From contig BCIX01000006.1 of NCBI GenBank assembly GCA_001600095.1, positions 620,001-684,000 on the forward strand: 64,000 bases of DNA. The letters are read 5' to 3'. This document shows positions 49,809 through 60,824 of this stretch, piece after piece. Made by a program: the position numbers and the translations under genes. Source of the stretch: Bullera alba (Eukaryota > Basidiomycota > Tremellomycetes > Tremellales > Bulleraceae). Positions within the stretch are counted from its first letter, which is position 1, and every line of letters starts with the position of its first letter. A model generated the notes under the pieces. The model had not been told where the DNA came from and did no database searches. It saw nothing but the letters and a program-made list of their open reading frames with translations.

Positions 49809-51973
49809 TCATCCCTCCAATCCCCGGAAATGATCGTCTTTGCACCATGGCCTGAAAATTAGCACTCGCTCAGTCTCTCGGTCACTCACGGTCGGTAAGA
49901 GTCTCTGTTACTCCAATATGCTCGACACCGTAGAGAAAAGCTGTGTGGCACTGACGGTCAGCGCTGAAGTCATCTCTCACTCACTGTCATAACCTCTGAA
50001 GCCTTGATTATGCGCCTCGGCCATCCTGAGCACATCGTCGACTTTCCGGCTAATTGTCAGCACAGTCCCCACCTTCAGCCACTCACGTTGTCGTCAGATG
50101 CTTCCGCGCGTATACTAAGCCATCGACGGCCATCTGGTGCAGTTTCTCCGGCTGGTCCAAATACGACTGGATCTCCTCATGTATCCGCTCGATCGTCCAG
50201 CTCGGCTTCAGCAGTATCGTAAACTTCTCCAAGGCTTCCTCGTGCTCGGTTGGGATATCGCCCGCGATCACACACCCGCTCAAAAGCGCTTGCGCATACT
50301 GTTCATCAGCCTCCGTCATCAGGGTAGACTCACCTTTCGGATCATCTTTCTCTCCAGACTGGCATCGAACACGCATATCCTCGTTTCCCTCATCCCGCGA
50401 GCAAACTCCTCCCGTAACCGTTCATGATTGGTGTAGTACTCGTGCGACTTGGTGTAAGTCTCCAAGGGGGTCTGCCTCGCTTGGTCAGGTACGCCCAGAG
50501 TATACCCCGGGTGGCTATGGCGACCGATCACGACGTCGTCGCCATGCGACTTGGAATAGTCCGTGACCTTTGTTCGAATTGGATAGACTGCCTTGTCAGT
50601 CTGATACTTTCGCTCTTCACTCACAAGACCCATCGTAGCCGAACATGGTCGCATCCGACTTTTTCTCGCTCCATGGCACAGGCCAAAAGTCCCATTCGTT
50701 GCCGGTATCAGGGCTATGGCCGAACATGCCCATGGTATACCCTGGGAACTTCTCTCTAACGATGTCGTAGTCGAACACCTCGGGTAGTTCGAAGGCGTAT
50801 TTCGATAGGGTGATGTTGTTGGCATAAGGATACCATTCTTTCATACAGCGCAGCGAGTGACAGTCTCCAAGTTGTCTACAGTCAGCTCAGTCTCCTACAA
50901 AACACTCACTGGACCAGCAGACTCCCGCAGTCGAGCGCGTCCACAAGAGGATCATTTTGTTTGAAGATATCACTACAGGTCAGCACAGTCAGCTTCCGTC
51001 AACTCACGAGATGGTCCAGACGACATCAAATGTAACGTTTCCACAAGCCGCCCCGACATCCAACCAAGAGTCCTGAGATTCCTCCAATTGAGCTATCCTG
51101 TTCTGCCGCCGCTTCACGTTGACAGACAGCGGGAGTGAAGAGTTGTACCCGTGCCATCCTGGTCCCCATACATCTGTAATCACATGTGGATGCCGTAGTG
51201 AAGCTAGGAGTCAGCTATGGCGGATTCGCTGGACATACCATCGACTATCTCATACGTGTGCGTATTCATTCGCTCTAGGTAGTCCTTGTAGTCTACGCGT
51301 TAGCGAGTTCAGACGCAGCTGGCTCACCTGTCAGGAAGAGTATCCGCCGTGGAGGCTTATGTCGCGGTGTGTAGTCGAAAGGACTCTTGCCCACTTGATC
51401 AACATTGCCCCACCATGTTGGCCACACATCCAGCATCTCCCGCTGTAACGACTCTTCGTCGACCTCGTCAACCTCCTCTTCCAGGCCCCGCTTCTTCTGC
51501 CTGACCGCTTCCGCTCTCAGAGCCTCCTTTCGCGCCTTATAATCTTCCCGTACTTGACTCAAGTCGACGCCGTCGGCCAATGTTCTCGAGTTGAGAGCGC
51601 CAACATGCAGCTGATGCCGTGCTTCATGTATGCTGTTCTCCACCAGTAGCAAGACGACAAGCGCTGGCAGGGCTACTAGCATGACAAGATGCAGCGTCCT
51701 CCGCTGAGCCATTCGGACGAGGGACGACCGGCGCCGTGGCCGCAGGGTCGACCGTAACAGTCCGAGCGCAGACGTCGAGGAGTATGGGTATGATATCGGT
51801 CTGAGCGACGGCGGTAGACTGAAGCGCGGGAGACCGGGAGAGTCAGGAGCTGGCAAGTGATGAGGCGATACTGGGCTGCTGAGCCTATGCCTAGGTGATG
51901 ATGGGCCGGCTTCGCCATCTTCGTACGGATACATTGTCTCTGGCGACGTTGTCAACGGGTGCCGTATTGACAT
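49809..51973 (-). CDS. Type II membrane glycosyltransferase-like protein
   Basis: The start ATG at 51973 (MSIRHPLTTSPET) or an in-frame one at 51934 begins a cytosolic Ser/Pro-rich stretch. It is followed by one membrane helix at about residue 92-115 (TLHLVMLVALPALVVLLLVE). The stem is a charged coiled coil (ARKEALRAEAVRQKKRGLEE). Luminal exons read VITDVWGPGWHGYNSSLPLS, EWDFWPVPWSEKKSDATMFG, DVVIGRHSHPGYTLGVPDQA and RICVFDASLERKMIRKYAQA, then LLSGCVIAGDIPTEHEEALE and LDQPEKLHQMAVDGLVYARK. The last two look like the donor-binding end of group 1 glycosyltransferases (PF13524-like). It ends DRPWCKDDHFRGLEG. Donor and acceptor are unknown. A cell wall or capsule role is plausible. It has about 620 residues and many introns. 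Confidence 0.78.
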
Positions 51974-53172
51974 GACGGATTTGTTTGGTTCGGGACTGTC
52001 TGTGCCTTTGTGTTCGGGGCTGTCACTTCGACAGTCGGGGCGGATGTTCCTATCTTCTTGTTTCCTCGAGAGTCATGTCGTGATCCTGCGGATCCTTGGA
52101 TGACAATGATTGTCGCTGTATCGATAAGTGGACAATGATCCGAGGTCAATCAACTGCATTCGACTGGTTCCCAAAAACTGGTTGTGATCATAGGATTTAT
52201 GCCTAATTTGAAACGAGGACTCGGAAGCTCGGAACTTCGTAATCGCATTCGTAATAGCCGGCTAATAAAGGTTAATCAAGCCACACCGTCAGCCTAATGA
52301 CACAAAAGGGCCCTCGTCTCTCCTCTCCTCCCCCGCCCTGCAGCACCGTAGCGAACCCTTCTTTACCCTTCTACGCCCTGTCCGCAGCCGCCAAATCAAG
52401 AACGCCAAGCAAAACTCACAAAGGGTCGTGTGAGCCCTGGTGAGCCTGCGTCTGCCTGCGTGAGCATGAACTCCTCCGCTATCGCCGAGGCCGCACGACC
52501 GCTCGTCGCTGCTCGCTGAGAAGATTGCTCTTGGTTTCTCTTGGACAGTCTTGATCTGTCTTGATGCGGCTCGACTGGCATGACGAAGCATGGCGAACAA
52601 TGCGCTGCTGAAGCTGCTGAAACGCCGCGGAAACTCCCAGCAGCTCGCAGCCCTTTGGCTTTCCTACGCGCATCCCTACGCGTAAAGGGAGTTGGGAGCT
52701 TGGCGGACTGCGCCTGACTGCGCTCTAAGCTCACTGCGCTTCAGCACTTTCTTGGACGTGTCTGTGTTATGCCCGATTGATCTCCGAGCTCTGATCCGAG
52801 GGAGTCCGAGTGTTCCCCAAGGCTCGACATGAAACAAGCCTAAGAAGATACGAAGAGCTAGGAGACCTTAAGTCCGAGCGTCCGAGGTTTGAAGTGAGTG
52901 AGGTCAGACAGTATGTGCGTGCCACTCAGTGCCAGTGAGTGCCAGTGCGTACGATATCGAGTGCGTATCGTACACCGGCGCGTTCCAGAGACACTCTCAT
53001 GAGGTCTAATCCCAGAACCAGCGCCCTATTCCCCACACGGGACTCTGGACATGGCCGGCTGAGGATATGCTACGGAACAAGCGAGCCAGTCCTATGTAGC
53101 TAGTTGACCCTCTTAGCATCTCCTGGACGGATTGTGCATCTGCATCCTCTCGTCTGCATCCCTCTATATCAT
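51974..53172. other. Long non-coding stretch
   Basis: About 1.2 kb without a convincing gene, the longest such gap in the window. Open frames exist on the minus strand at 52290-52740, but they run parallel in several frames, lack splice logic and resemble nothing. It has short direct repeats (CCTACGCG twice near 52667-52682; GAGTGCCAGT near 52930), an ACGCGT site and a hairpin at 52949-52973. A possible C-terminal extension of BCS1 could take up 53006-53172. Confidence 0.55.
52949..52973. repeat. Perfect 8-bp inverted repeat (hairpin) with 9-nt loop
   Basis: GTACGATA at 52949-52956 and TATCGTAC at 52966-52973 are exact reverse complements around a 9-nt loop. It follows copies of GTGCCAGTGAGTGCCAGT. 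It lies in a non-coding gap and could be a remnant of an inverted repeat or a regulatory site. No U tract follows, so it does not look like a terminator. Confidence 0.6.
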
Positions 53173-54769
53173 CTATTTGCACAGATCTCTGACCCCGTTC
53201 AAACCATCTGTAGGGCTGGATCGTATGAACCACCCTTGCAAGCTGGCCATGGACACTCTCCTGCCTTGACTCAACTCCTCATCCACGATCCGGGCTACTT
53301 CATCTCCCATCTCCTCTATCGCCCTATCCTCATGATCACGAGTTTCGGCATCCCCGTAGAACTTGACGAAGAGCCGTTTGGCCTGTTCTCCCACTGCATC
53401 ACCCAGTAGCTCATGGACATCGACTCTGCCCGGTCGGATGAGGGCGGGATCCAGCTTGTCGTAGTGATTCGTAGTCATGAAGATGATTCTCTCCTCCGAC
53501 GAGGCGACACCATCCAATGCGTTCAAAAGCCCTGAGAATGTCACGGCGGATTTATACCTGTCCAGTCAGCCCAAATTCCCTCCTCTCGACTCACCCATCC
53601 TCGCTGGTCTGGACTCGGCGGTTGAAAGCAGAATCCACGTCCTCCAGCAGTATGAAGCTCCTCTCGGGCACCAGACCCAATAGATGGTTGAGCTTGTCAT
53701 CCGTGAGGCCCCGTTCCGAGAGGTTCAGCAGGCAGATGTTGTAAGATACACTCGCGGCGAGTGCTTGGATGAAAGACGTCTTTCCAGAGCCCGGAGGTCC
53801 ATGAAGGAGGTATCCCCGGCGGTACGGAATACCCCTATCGGCATACCATTTCCCTCTTCCCAAGAATCCCTTGAGATCCGCTTCAACTCTTTCTGCAACT
53901 CCGTCCTCAAGCACAACACTGCCCATCTCCCTCCGTCTACGTGGTTTACCAAACGGCCGCCATTCCACTCCCCAAGCAGTATACACCACCGTCTTCCCCT
54001 CGGTCCCCTTCTCCGCTATCGCCCGTGCTTCTGACAATAATACCGGGAGTAGATGGCGCGAAGACGACAACGTGGTGAGGGTGAGCGTTTCCCAAGGTGA
54101 CCCGTTCCGGATATCGACCACCTTCGCATCTCGTTCACGTTTAACCTACGACCTTAGCGAAAGCACACATGAGCCGATGCGATCAGAACTCACCTGGAAC
54201 CATGCCCCGCTATACCTGAAATAATGCGTTCCCGGCCCTGGCACAAGGCTGAATACTGCCTCTGTACTGCCATTCTCGTGCTGCTTAAAGTTGGTCTCCA
54301 CTGCCAGCTCATGACTTCTGAGACTCATCGGCCCTTTGCCCTTGATAATCCTCCTGATGTCTCCAAAGGCCGAGGTCGAATCTTGCCTAGGGGCATTTAT
54401 AGCCATCCACTCCAAGAACCAAGGGTACGACCGGTCTTTCGAGTTCATCTCCAAGGTGACCAGCATTCTGCGCTGAGCAAACAAGGCTCCAGTTCGTACT
54501 ACCCTCCGAGCACCGGTGAGAACGACTCCTATGCCCTAGCACTGATCAGATCGATTCGAGCGTGTTTACCCACCATAAGACCAGCTCCGGCTGAGAAGTA
54601 GGGACTGAAGTCAGCGATGCAAGCTTATGGACACTCACTTGTCTGTCAACAGCTGCCTGATGGAGCTGCCAGTAGCTTCCGGTACAATGTCCTGTGTGGC
54701 TTGCACGACGTCCTTCTGCAAGCCCGCAGAGCTGGGACCTGCTTCCTGGTTCCCAAGAGGTCGAATCAT
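53173..54769 (-). CDS. BCS1: Mitochondrial AAA ATPase BCS1
   Basis: An inner-membrane AAA protein that moves the folded Rieske protein into respiratory complex III. The best start is the ATG at 54769 ([20 protein letters not shown]). After an intron comes [13 protein letters not shown] with the membrane segment that follows ([11 protein letters not shown]). The BCS1_N region has [30 protein letters not shown] and [20 protein letters not shown]. The AAA core has Walker [37 protein letters not shown], Walker [16 protein letters not shown] and [20 protein letters not shown]. The end is [17 protein letters not shown], followed by a stop at 53173. If a GTCAGA donor is used instead, a tail to 53006 would be added. 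It has about 490 residues. Confidence 0.94.
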
Positions 54770-55149
54770 CGTATGTCCGAGACTTCCAGCTGGCTAAGAT
54801 GCGGTCTGGAAACAAGGTCGGTTGCTCAGGGTGCAATGTCGCCTGATATCTGGCAAGTTCCTGCCTGAGTAACAAGCTTGGTCAAGGCAGATGTAGGAGA
54901 AAAGCACAATGCGAACAAGCTAATCGTCGCCCGACGAGATCTGATCGGCCGGAACGAACTTTTGGCAGGCGGCGATCGCCGTCGTGCGCGGCCAACAAGT
55001 GGTGGTTTGGAGTATACTGTCACACGGTGGTGCTTGCAGGAAAGCGGCTGGTTCGCGACTCGGGGACCGGGGCTGGACCGGGGTATCGTGAGCGGAGACT
55101 TGAGTGACGAGTGTGCTTGAAGTGTCAGCTACTTTCTCATCCGAGCAGC
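54770..55149. promoter_or_regulatory. Divergent promoter of BCS1 and the P-loop kinase gene
   Basis: No coding sequence is seen. An open frame upstream of BCS1 on the minus strand lacks conservation. The stretch 54990-55100 is GC-rich. Confidence 0.45.
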
Positions 55150-55981
55150 ATGGCTGAGCTAGGACGAGCGAACGATGCGGACATAGACACACCATCAGCC
55201 GCGTCGAGTGAGCCGCAAATACTCCTCGTCCTGGTCGGGCTTCCGGGGTCCGGCAAATCGACCTTCGCCGAAGCTCTGGTCGACTGGTCGCATCGCACTT
55301 TGGGCAAACATCGCAGATGGACTCGAGCGTCTCAGGATGAAGCACCCTCTAAACGGCGACAAGAATGCGAGGGTCTGGTACGCAGCGCACTAGAACGTGG
55401 GGACAATGTGATTGTCGATCGCGTGGACTTTGATCCAGTGTAAGTTCGCCATATCACATCGATGACTGATGACCAGGCAGCGCTCGCATTTCATCCTCAT
55501 AGCAGAGAATCACATCCCCCGTCCACAAATATACGCCCTGACGCTCATGGTATCGATACCGACTCTACAGCGTCGCTTGGTGCAGCGACCTTATCACCCT
55601 ACGATCCCAGACGCCGATACCGGCTTGAGGGTATTGGGTCAGATGGCACATATATGGGATGCTCCGAGACCCAACAGGCCGGAAGGCTTTGATCGGCTGT
55701 ACATCCTTGACGAGGGGATGCAGCCCTCGAACGGCGTGTGGGGCGACCGCGCGGCTGAAGTGATCCTCGATATTGGGCGAAATGGTGCTGTGGAATTCGG
55801 CGAGCGAGTCGCTTTCACTGCTTCTCGAGGAGGCGGTAGCAGAGGACGAGGTCGTGGAGAATATCGGGGCAGAGGCGGAAGGGTTGGTTGGGATGGAGGA
55901 CCTTGGCGCGACCCGGCCACGCATAGAGACTCTAGAGGGCTTCAGGCTGAGGAGGCTGATCGCTCAGATGGTATTACGTAA
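55150..55981 (+). CDS. P-loop (polynucleotide kinase-like) protein with RGG tail
   Basis: The start ATG at 55150 gives MAELGRANDADIDTPSAASS. The P-loop is LVGLPGSGKSTFAEALVDW, then ERGDNVIVDRVDF (Walker B-like, with Asp). One intron (gtaagt...gactgatgaccag) leads to RSHFILIAENHIPRPQIYAL, then RRLVQRPYHPTIPDADTGLR, a lid-like basic block. This is the AAA_33/PNK-type kinase fold, without the phosphatase half of PNKP. The last 55 residues are an Arg/Gly-rich tail (SRGGGSRGRGRGEYRGRGGR) that suggests RNA binding and arginine methylation. It has about 260 residues. The substrate is unknown; a nucleic acid 5' end is a guess from the family. The tail frame competes with another long open frame, so its exact end is less sure than the kinase part. 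Confidence 0.78.
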
Positions 55982-56224
55982 CCAATGCAAAATGCCCAAA
56001 GATCTGATCTTGATCCTACGCGACGCGTCGAGCAATCAATTGTGCAATGTTGAGCTTCTGGCATTTCCACCTGTCAGCGTTCAATACCACTCTGTCTCAA
56101 AGCACATCAACAGTCCCCCAGAGTCAGACACAGATCGCGTTCAATCCCAGATACAGAATCGATCGCCTGCTAAAAGCATTCCCCACGACTAGAAAGAAGA
56201 TATCAGAGCCAGGACACTGCCGCT

Positions 56225-57856
56225 ATGCCGGTCGCCACGAATGAGTGAGTCTCGCCTAAATGACCCGTGCTGACGTCCAGTGTCGAGTACGAGTGAGTAG
56301 CGTTTGTCTACCACAGCTAATTCCAGCCCCTCCTCTCCGCAAGTCATGAACGCGTTCTACAGAAGGCTCTTCCCATACCGACCGTTCTTCCTCTGGCTGA
56401 ATCAGGATCAAGGTGAGTCGCTCCCATCGGCATCACTGACCTTCAGTACCTACAAAGCTGTACACCCATAGAGAGTTCGCTTTCACCCTCGCTGGAGACG
56501 TGTATCTCAGATACAACTCGTTCCATAACTCGGACGACTTCAAGAAAGAGGTTTTGAGACTGAACCCGTCGCGATTCGAGATCGGACCTCAATATTCGGC
56601 AAGGGTGAGTGTAACGCCCAGCACAGCGCTGACATGTAGCCGAGGGACAGAAAGACACTTGTGGCAGGAGCCTTGCAGCCCCAGCGGAGAGAGTTGGTCT
56701 TCGATATCGACATGACGGATTACGACGAGATTAGAACCTGCTGCAGCGATAAGAAGATCTGCAAGCGATGTTGGGGCTATATCGCTGCAGCCGTCAAAGT
56801 GCTAGACCATTCGCTGAGAGGTGAGTAATGGTGATGACCGAAGACTGACGGACAGAAAACTTTGGCTTCAAACACCTCTTATGGGTCTACTCTGGACGAC
56901 GAGGTATCCATTGCTGGATCTCCGACCCACACGCCCTGGACCTCAACGACGAGCAGAGAAAGGCCCTGGTAACCTTCTTCGAGGTGATCAAAGGAGGCAA
57001 GGAACAGAGCAAGAAAGTCAATGTCCGCGGGCCCGGTGGTGACGGCGAACTGCATCCTGCACTCTGGTGAGTCCTCGTCGTGCACCGTATCTGACTTTAT
57101 AGGGAGTCGATGGACGCACTCAAGTCCGACTTTGTCAAGCTATGCTTACAGGATCAAGACTGCTTCCGCTCGGAGCAAGGATGGGAAGCGCTTCTTGCGT
57201 TACTACCCGGTGATCGAGAGACCGTTGGGTCACTGCGGCGCAAATGGGAAGCGTCTCCCGACCAATCGAGTGAAAAGCGATGGGACGATCTGAAGCTTGT
57301 GGTATCGAGTCTCCAAAAGTCGAATGGGCCACTATATGTGAGTCACAGATCGTCTGCATACACTGACAGACAGAGGAAATACCTAAAGGCCCTGGAGGAT
57401 GTCATCCTGCAATACACCTATCCTCGGATAGATGCGGAAGTGTCCAAGCACCGAAATCATTTGCTCAAGGCGCCATTCTGCGTCCACCCCGGCACAGGTG
57501 AGCTCGCGTGAGAAGCCTAGAGCTGACGTCAGGTCGTGTCTGTGTTCCCGTCAATCCGGCCCTGGTGGATCAATTCGACCCGGAGACTGTACCTACTGTG
57601 GGCCAATTGCTCAACGAGCTGAACAGTGTACCCAGTGAAGACACAGGAGCACGCCGTGAAGGTTAGCAGGAGGGTCTGGACGAGGCGCGGCTGACGTTGC
57701 TAGACTACGAGTACACATCGCTGAAGCCATACGTCGACATGTTTGAGAAGCACGTCAACGCTGTAGTGAGGGACAGTAGGGGTCTGAAGAAAGGTGAGCT
57801 CGAGGTCGAGTTCCGCGCTAACGTCAGCCACCAAAGAGGAGAGTATGGACTTTTGA
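56225..57856 (+). CDS. PRI1: DNA primase small (catalytic) subunit
   Basis: Makes RNA primers for DNA replication in the polymerase alpha-primase complex. It starts MPVATND at 56225. The second exon is only 12 nt (56281-56292). Then come SSPQVMNAFYRRLFPYRPFF, HREFAFTLAGDVYLRYNSFH and the catalytic aspartates in RELVFDIDMTDYDEI. The zinc site CCSDKKICKRCW and HLLWVYSGRRGIHCWISDPH complete the core. Later exons give HLLKAPFCVHPGTGRVCVPV and YTSLKPYVDMFEKHVNAVV. The last intron (GTGAGC...GCTAACGTCAG) leads to a short end ...SMDF with the stop at 57854-57856. Another frame past this point reads LSEFGHKQRRYGILLSPFV but needs an unsupported splice. It has about 480 residues and at least nine introns. 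Confidence 0.92.
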
Positions 57857-58149
57857 GCTTTCGGAGTTTGGGCACAAGCAGCGTCGATATGGAATCCTGC
57901 TGTCACCTTTTGTATGAATATAGCCGCCAACAGCAGAGACCATGCTAGAGAAGGCCTGGACGATAGAGGTCGTCGGAGCAGACCAAAAGCAGATGCATCG
58001 ATCTCCGGCCTGGAGTGAGGTTTGCCACCCAAAATTTCAGTCCGAGATCCGAGATCTGAATTTCTGAACTGGCAGCTGGGTTCAGATGTTCCATCTTCAA
58101 CCGCTCAACTGTTCGAACGTTCGACATTTCTGCAGGATAACAGCCCGCA

Positions 58150-59313
58150 ATGGCCACAACAGTAGCCATAGGGCGGGCTTTTGAGCTGCACTCGCTCAAA
58201 TTCCTCAACAACCACCTCAATATGGCCCTCCGGCGGGTCGGCGGACCAGGGGACGAAGGGATCGATCTGAGGGGATGGTGGTATCTGCCTTCTGGCGCGA
58301 CGCGAATCGAACAAGTATCGCCCAGTTTCAACCCGTATGAGAAGGTCAAGATGGTTTCGAAAGGAGATTTTGCCCCGCTAGCTGGGTGGGGCAAGCAGAA
58401 AGATGTTTATGACAAGGAGGAAGGTGGATACCTCGACAAGGCAAGGGATAGGCGAATGCAATGGGCACAAGACGCGGACGAAGGACAAGACGACTTCTTT
58501 GGCGAGACTGTCCCAGCTGGACCTTCCGAGCTGAGGCGGTTGAGGGTGTTTACCCAGTGTAAAGCGACTTCTACTCCCGTCAGCGGGAGAAATATTCGGG
58601 AACTGGAAGGGATCATGTCACATTTCCACGGTGAGTGGTCTCTAGGTAGGTGTTTCGCAAGCTGATGTTCTGTAGGTCGGATCGTGCAACGTGGGCCACA
58701 TCAATATGACATTAAGGGAAAGCCTATAGACCGGATACCACCTCCAACTATAGCTGTACTCGTGTCGCAATCCGGATTCTCGGACAGGGCAATGATTACT
58801 GCTTGGCGATCGCCGTCGCCGATTCTACTGGTTCACCTACCGGGAGGAAGAGTCGGAGAGCATTTAGGTGGCGCCGCTGGACAGTACGAACGGCCTTATA
58901 GGATCAAAGGGAAGGATAGGACACTAGGAGTCATGTCGCCTTTGACAGATCTTGCCTCGACAGTCGTCAACCCGAGGTCATCATTCGATACGCGTTCACA
59001 GCCGAAAGGGAAGACCCTTTCGTCGGTAGAGGAAGCGCTGGCCCTGCAGACAGAAGCAGATGACGAATACACCCAAGTGAAGGGTTTATGGACAAACCCC
59101 GTGATGACCAGTAATCGGGGTTTGCTAGGTGGAACCATCGAGCTCAGACGGGAGATCCTGGCCGAAAACAAGGACACTGGGGTGGCAGCTCAGAAGATCA
59201 GGGACAGGTGGAGAGTATGGTACAAGGGAAAGAAGATCGATAGAGTGGGACCATCTCTAGAAGAAGCCCTGGTGGGGACGGCGCCCCCGGTGGTGACGGC
59301 GCCGGATATCTAA
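58150..59313 (+). CDS. RRG7: RRG7-like restriction-endonuclease-fold protein
   Basis: Two exons (58150 to about 58630, and 58676-59313) encode about 370 residues. The start of the domain is GRAFELHSLKFLNNHLNMAL, followed by RRVGGPGDEGIDLRGWWYLP, where GIDLRG carries the acidic residue of a PD-(D/E)XK (Mrr-type) fold. VFTQCKATSTPVSGRNIREL then has the QxK half of the motif. This is the RRG7 (DUF2034) family, required for respiratory growth in yeast and located in mitochondria. A later part has TIAVLVSQSGFSDRAMITAW. The C-terminal 120 residues are not conserved in a way I know and look charged. Whether it still cuts DNA is unknown. The start lacks a strong presequence (MATTVAIGRAFELHSL). Confidence 0.85.
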
Positions 59314-59355
59314 ACATGACACACGTATAGTTTGTACATTATCATGATATAATGA

Positions 59356-60599
59356 TCACGCCTCAGATACGAGCCCGCCATAATACGCCGTGACGGCTTT
59401 GAGCTTGTCTCCCACCCATTCCTCCTCCACCTCGACCCATTCTTTGGTCGACGGCTCGTCGGGACCGCGGGATGGAGCTAGATCAGCCAGTTCGGAGATG
59501 TTGACGTTGCGAGGGAGATAGTAGGCGATGTTTGGCGTTAGAGCAGATGCGAACTCGAACAGCTCGTCTCCAGGTATCGGTTCTATCGCAGAGAGGGGAT
59601 ACGTGGGTAATTCTTTCTGCCCCAATGGATTGGCGTTAAAGCTGAGATATTCCGGTCCACCTGAGCACGTCAGCTCCCGACATGATTTGATACTCACCCC
59701 AGGGCGGACTCAGAAACACAACGTCTATCCTCTCCTTGGCATCCTTGGACATATTTCTCTCGGACCAGGATCTGGCAAACGAAATGAAGTCGCCCAGGAC
59801 AAAGTCGATCCGATCCGCAACCCCGCAGTGAAGTGCATTGTGTCTTGCCAGCTTCAGTCGTGTGGGATCATTGTCGATGGCAATGACTGGCAATCAGCTG
59901 GACTCCATACGGCTGTAACTCACCTCTCTCGCAGGTTTTGGCAAACTCGATCGCATTACCGCCCACTCCGCAAAAGGCATCCAGGATAACGTCACATTGA
60001 CAACGTTGAGCGATATGCGAGGCGATGGGCTGTGGGGTGATACTGAACCATCCCGTATCGTCGAGCAGGAGAGGCAACGAGTCGTACAGGGGAAAGTAAA
60101 GTAGTCGCTGGGCAAAATCTGTCGTGGAGTCAGCCCAATCTTTTGGGTCAAACGCGCACTTTGTCAACTCTGACGGGACCTCCGAGTAGTCCTGATATCG
60201 TTTGATGAGACCAGTGCAGTCCCATGGATGATCCAGATATTGATTCTCAACTGCCTTGCCCTTGAGCTTTCTCTTCTTCTTTTTGGGTTCCTGACCGGGG
60301 CGCGATGCAACAACCTTTGCAGGCAGGTGTGCTGGGAGGACAACTGTCGATGGCCCAGCTTCGATCACTTCCTCCTCCACCTCTGCAACATCTTCAGTCG
60401 GCGATCGGGGCTGTGTAGGCAAATATCCGTTGTCGGCGGCTTCCAAAACCAGCAACTCCTGCTTGACCTGCTTTGTGTTTGGTACCGAAGTTTGCGATGT
60501 GACTGCAGGAAGCGGGTCCACGCTGTGAGATCTGATGGCTTTCTTGAGATCCCAAGGCAGAGAAGCAAACAAAGACCTCTTGCCTGAGCCTCTGGGCAT
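59356..60599 (-). CDS. TGS1: Trimethylguanosine synthase (snRNA/snoRNA cap hypermethylase)
   Basis: Converts the m7G cap of snRNAs and snoRNAs to 2,2,7-trimethylguanosine, using SAM, in the nucleus. The start ATG at 60599 gives MPRGSGKRSLFASLPWDLKK. A basic cluster PKKKKRKLKGK (about 110) suits a nuclear or nucleolar signal. The catalytic domain reads CAFDPKDWADSTTDFAQRLL, WFSITPQPIASHIAQRCQCD, motif I VILDAFCGVGGNAIEFAK, VIAIDNDPTRLKLARHNALH and motif IV VVFLSPPWGG (the SPPWG site for guanine stacking). It ends LAPSRGPDEPSTKEWVEVEE with a C-terminal YYGG. The size of about 370 residues is normal for fungal TGS1. It lies head to head with PRMT3 across 225 bp. Confidence 0.95.
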
Positions 60600-60824
60600 G
60601 TTGGCGGCGCGGCCTTGAGAATGTTACAGAATGCAGACTGGATCATCAGTAGGCAATCAGTAGGGTAGCAGCTTGTAGCGGCGCTGTGCAGGAAGTGGTT
60701 CGCACCGTGAGAATGCATAGCGGCAACTCTGCTGTGGAGGGATTTACGTAAAGTGTCGGAACTCCACCGGTTGAAATTTCTGGCTGTAACGTTGCGTTCA
60801 CTCTCAACAATAACAACCACGACC

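Noticed and set aside
52289..52740. Overlapping minus-strand frames that could be a small gene
   Set aside because: Three frames are open at once, a sign of composition rather than coding. There is no splice logic and no resemblance to known proteins.
57845..57932. Alternative PRI1 C-terminus reading LSEFGHKQRRYGILLSPFV
   Set aside because: It needs a splice acceptor that is not an AG in the required phase. The simple GTGAGC...CTAACGTCAG intron gives a short end with a stop at 57854.
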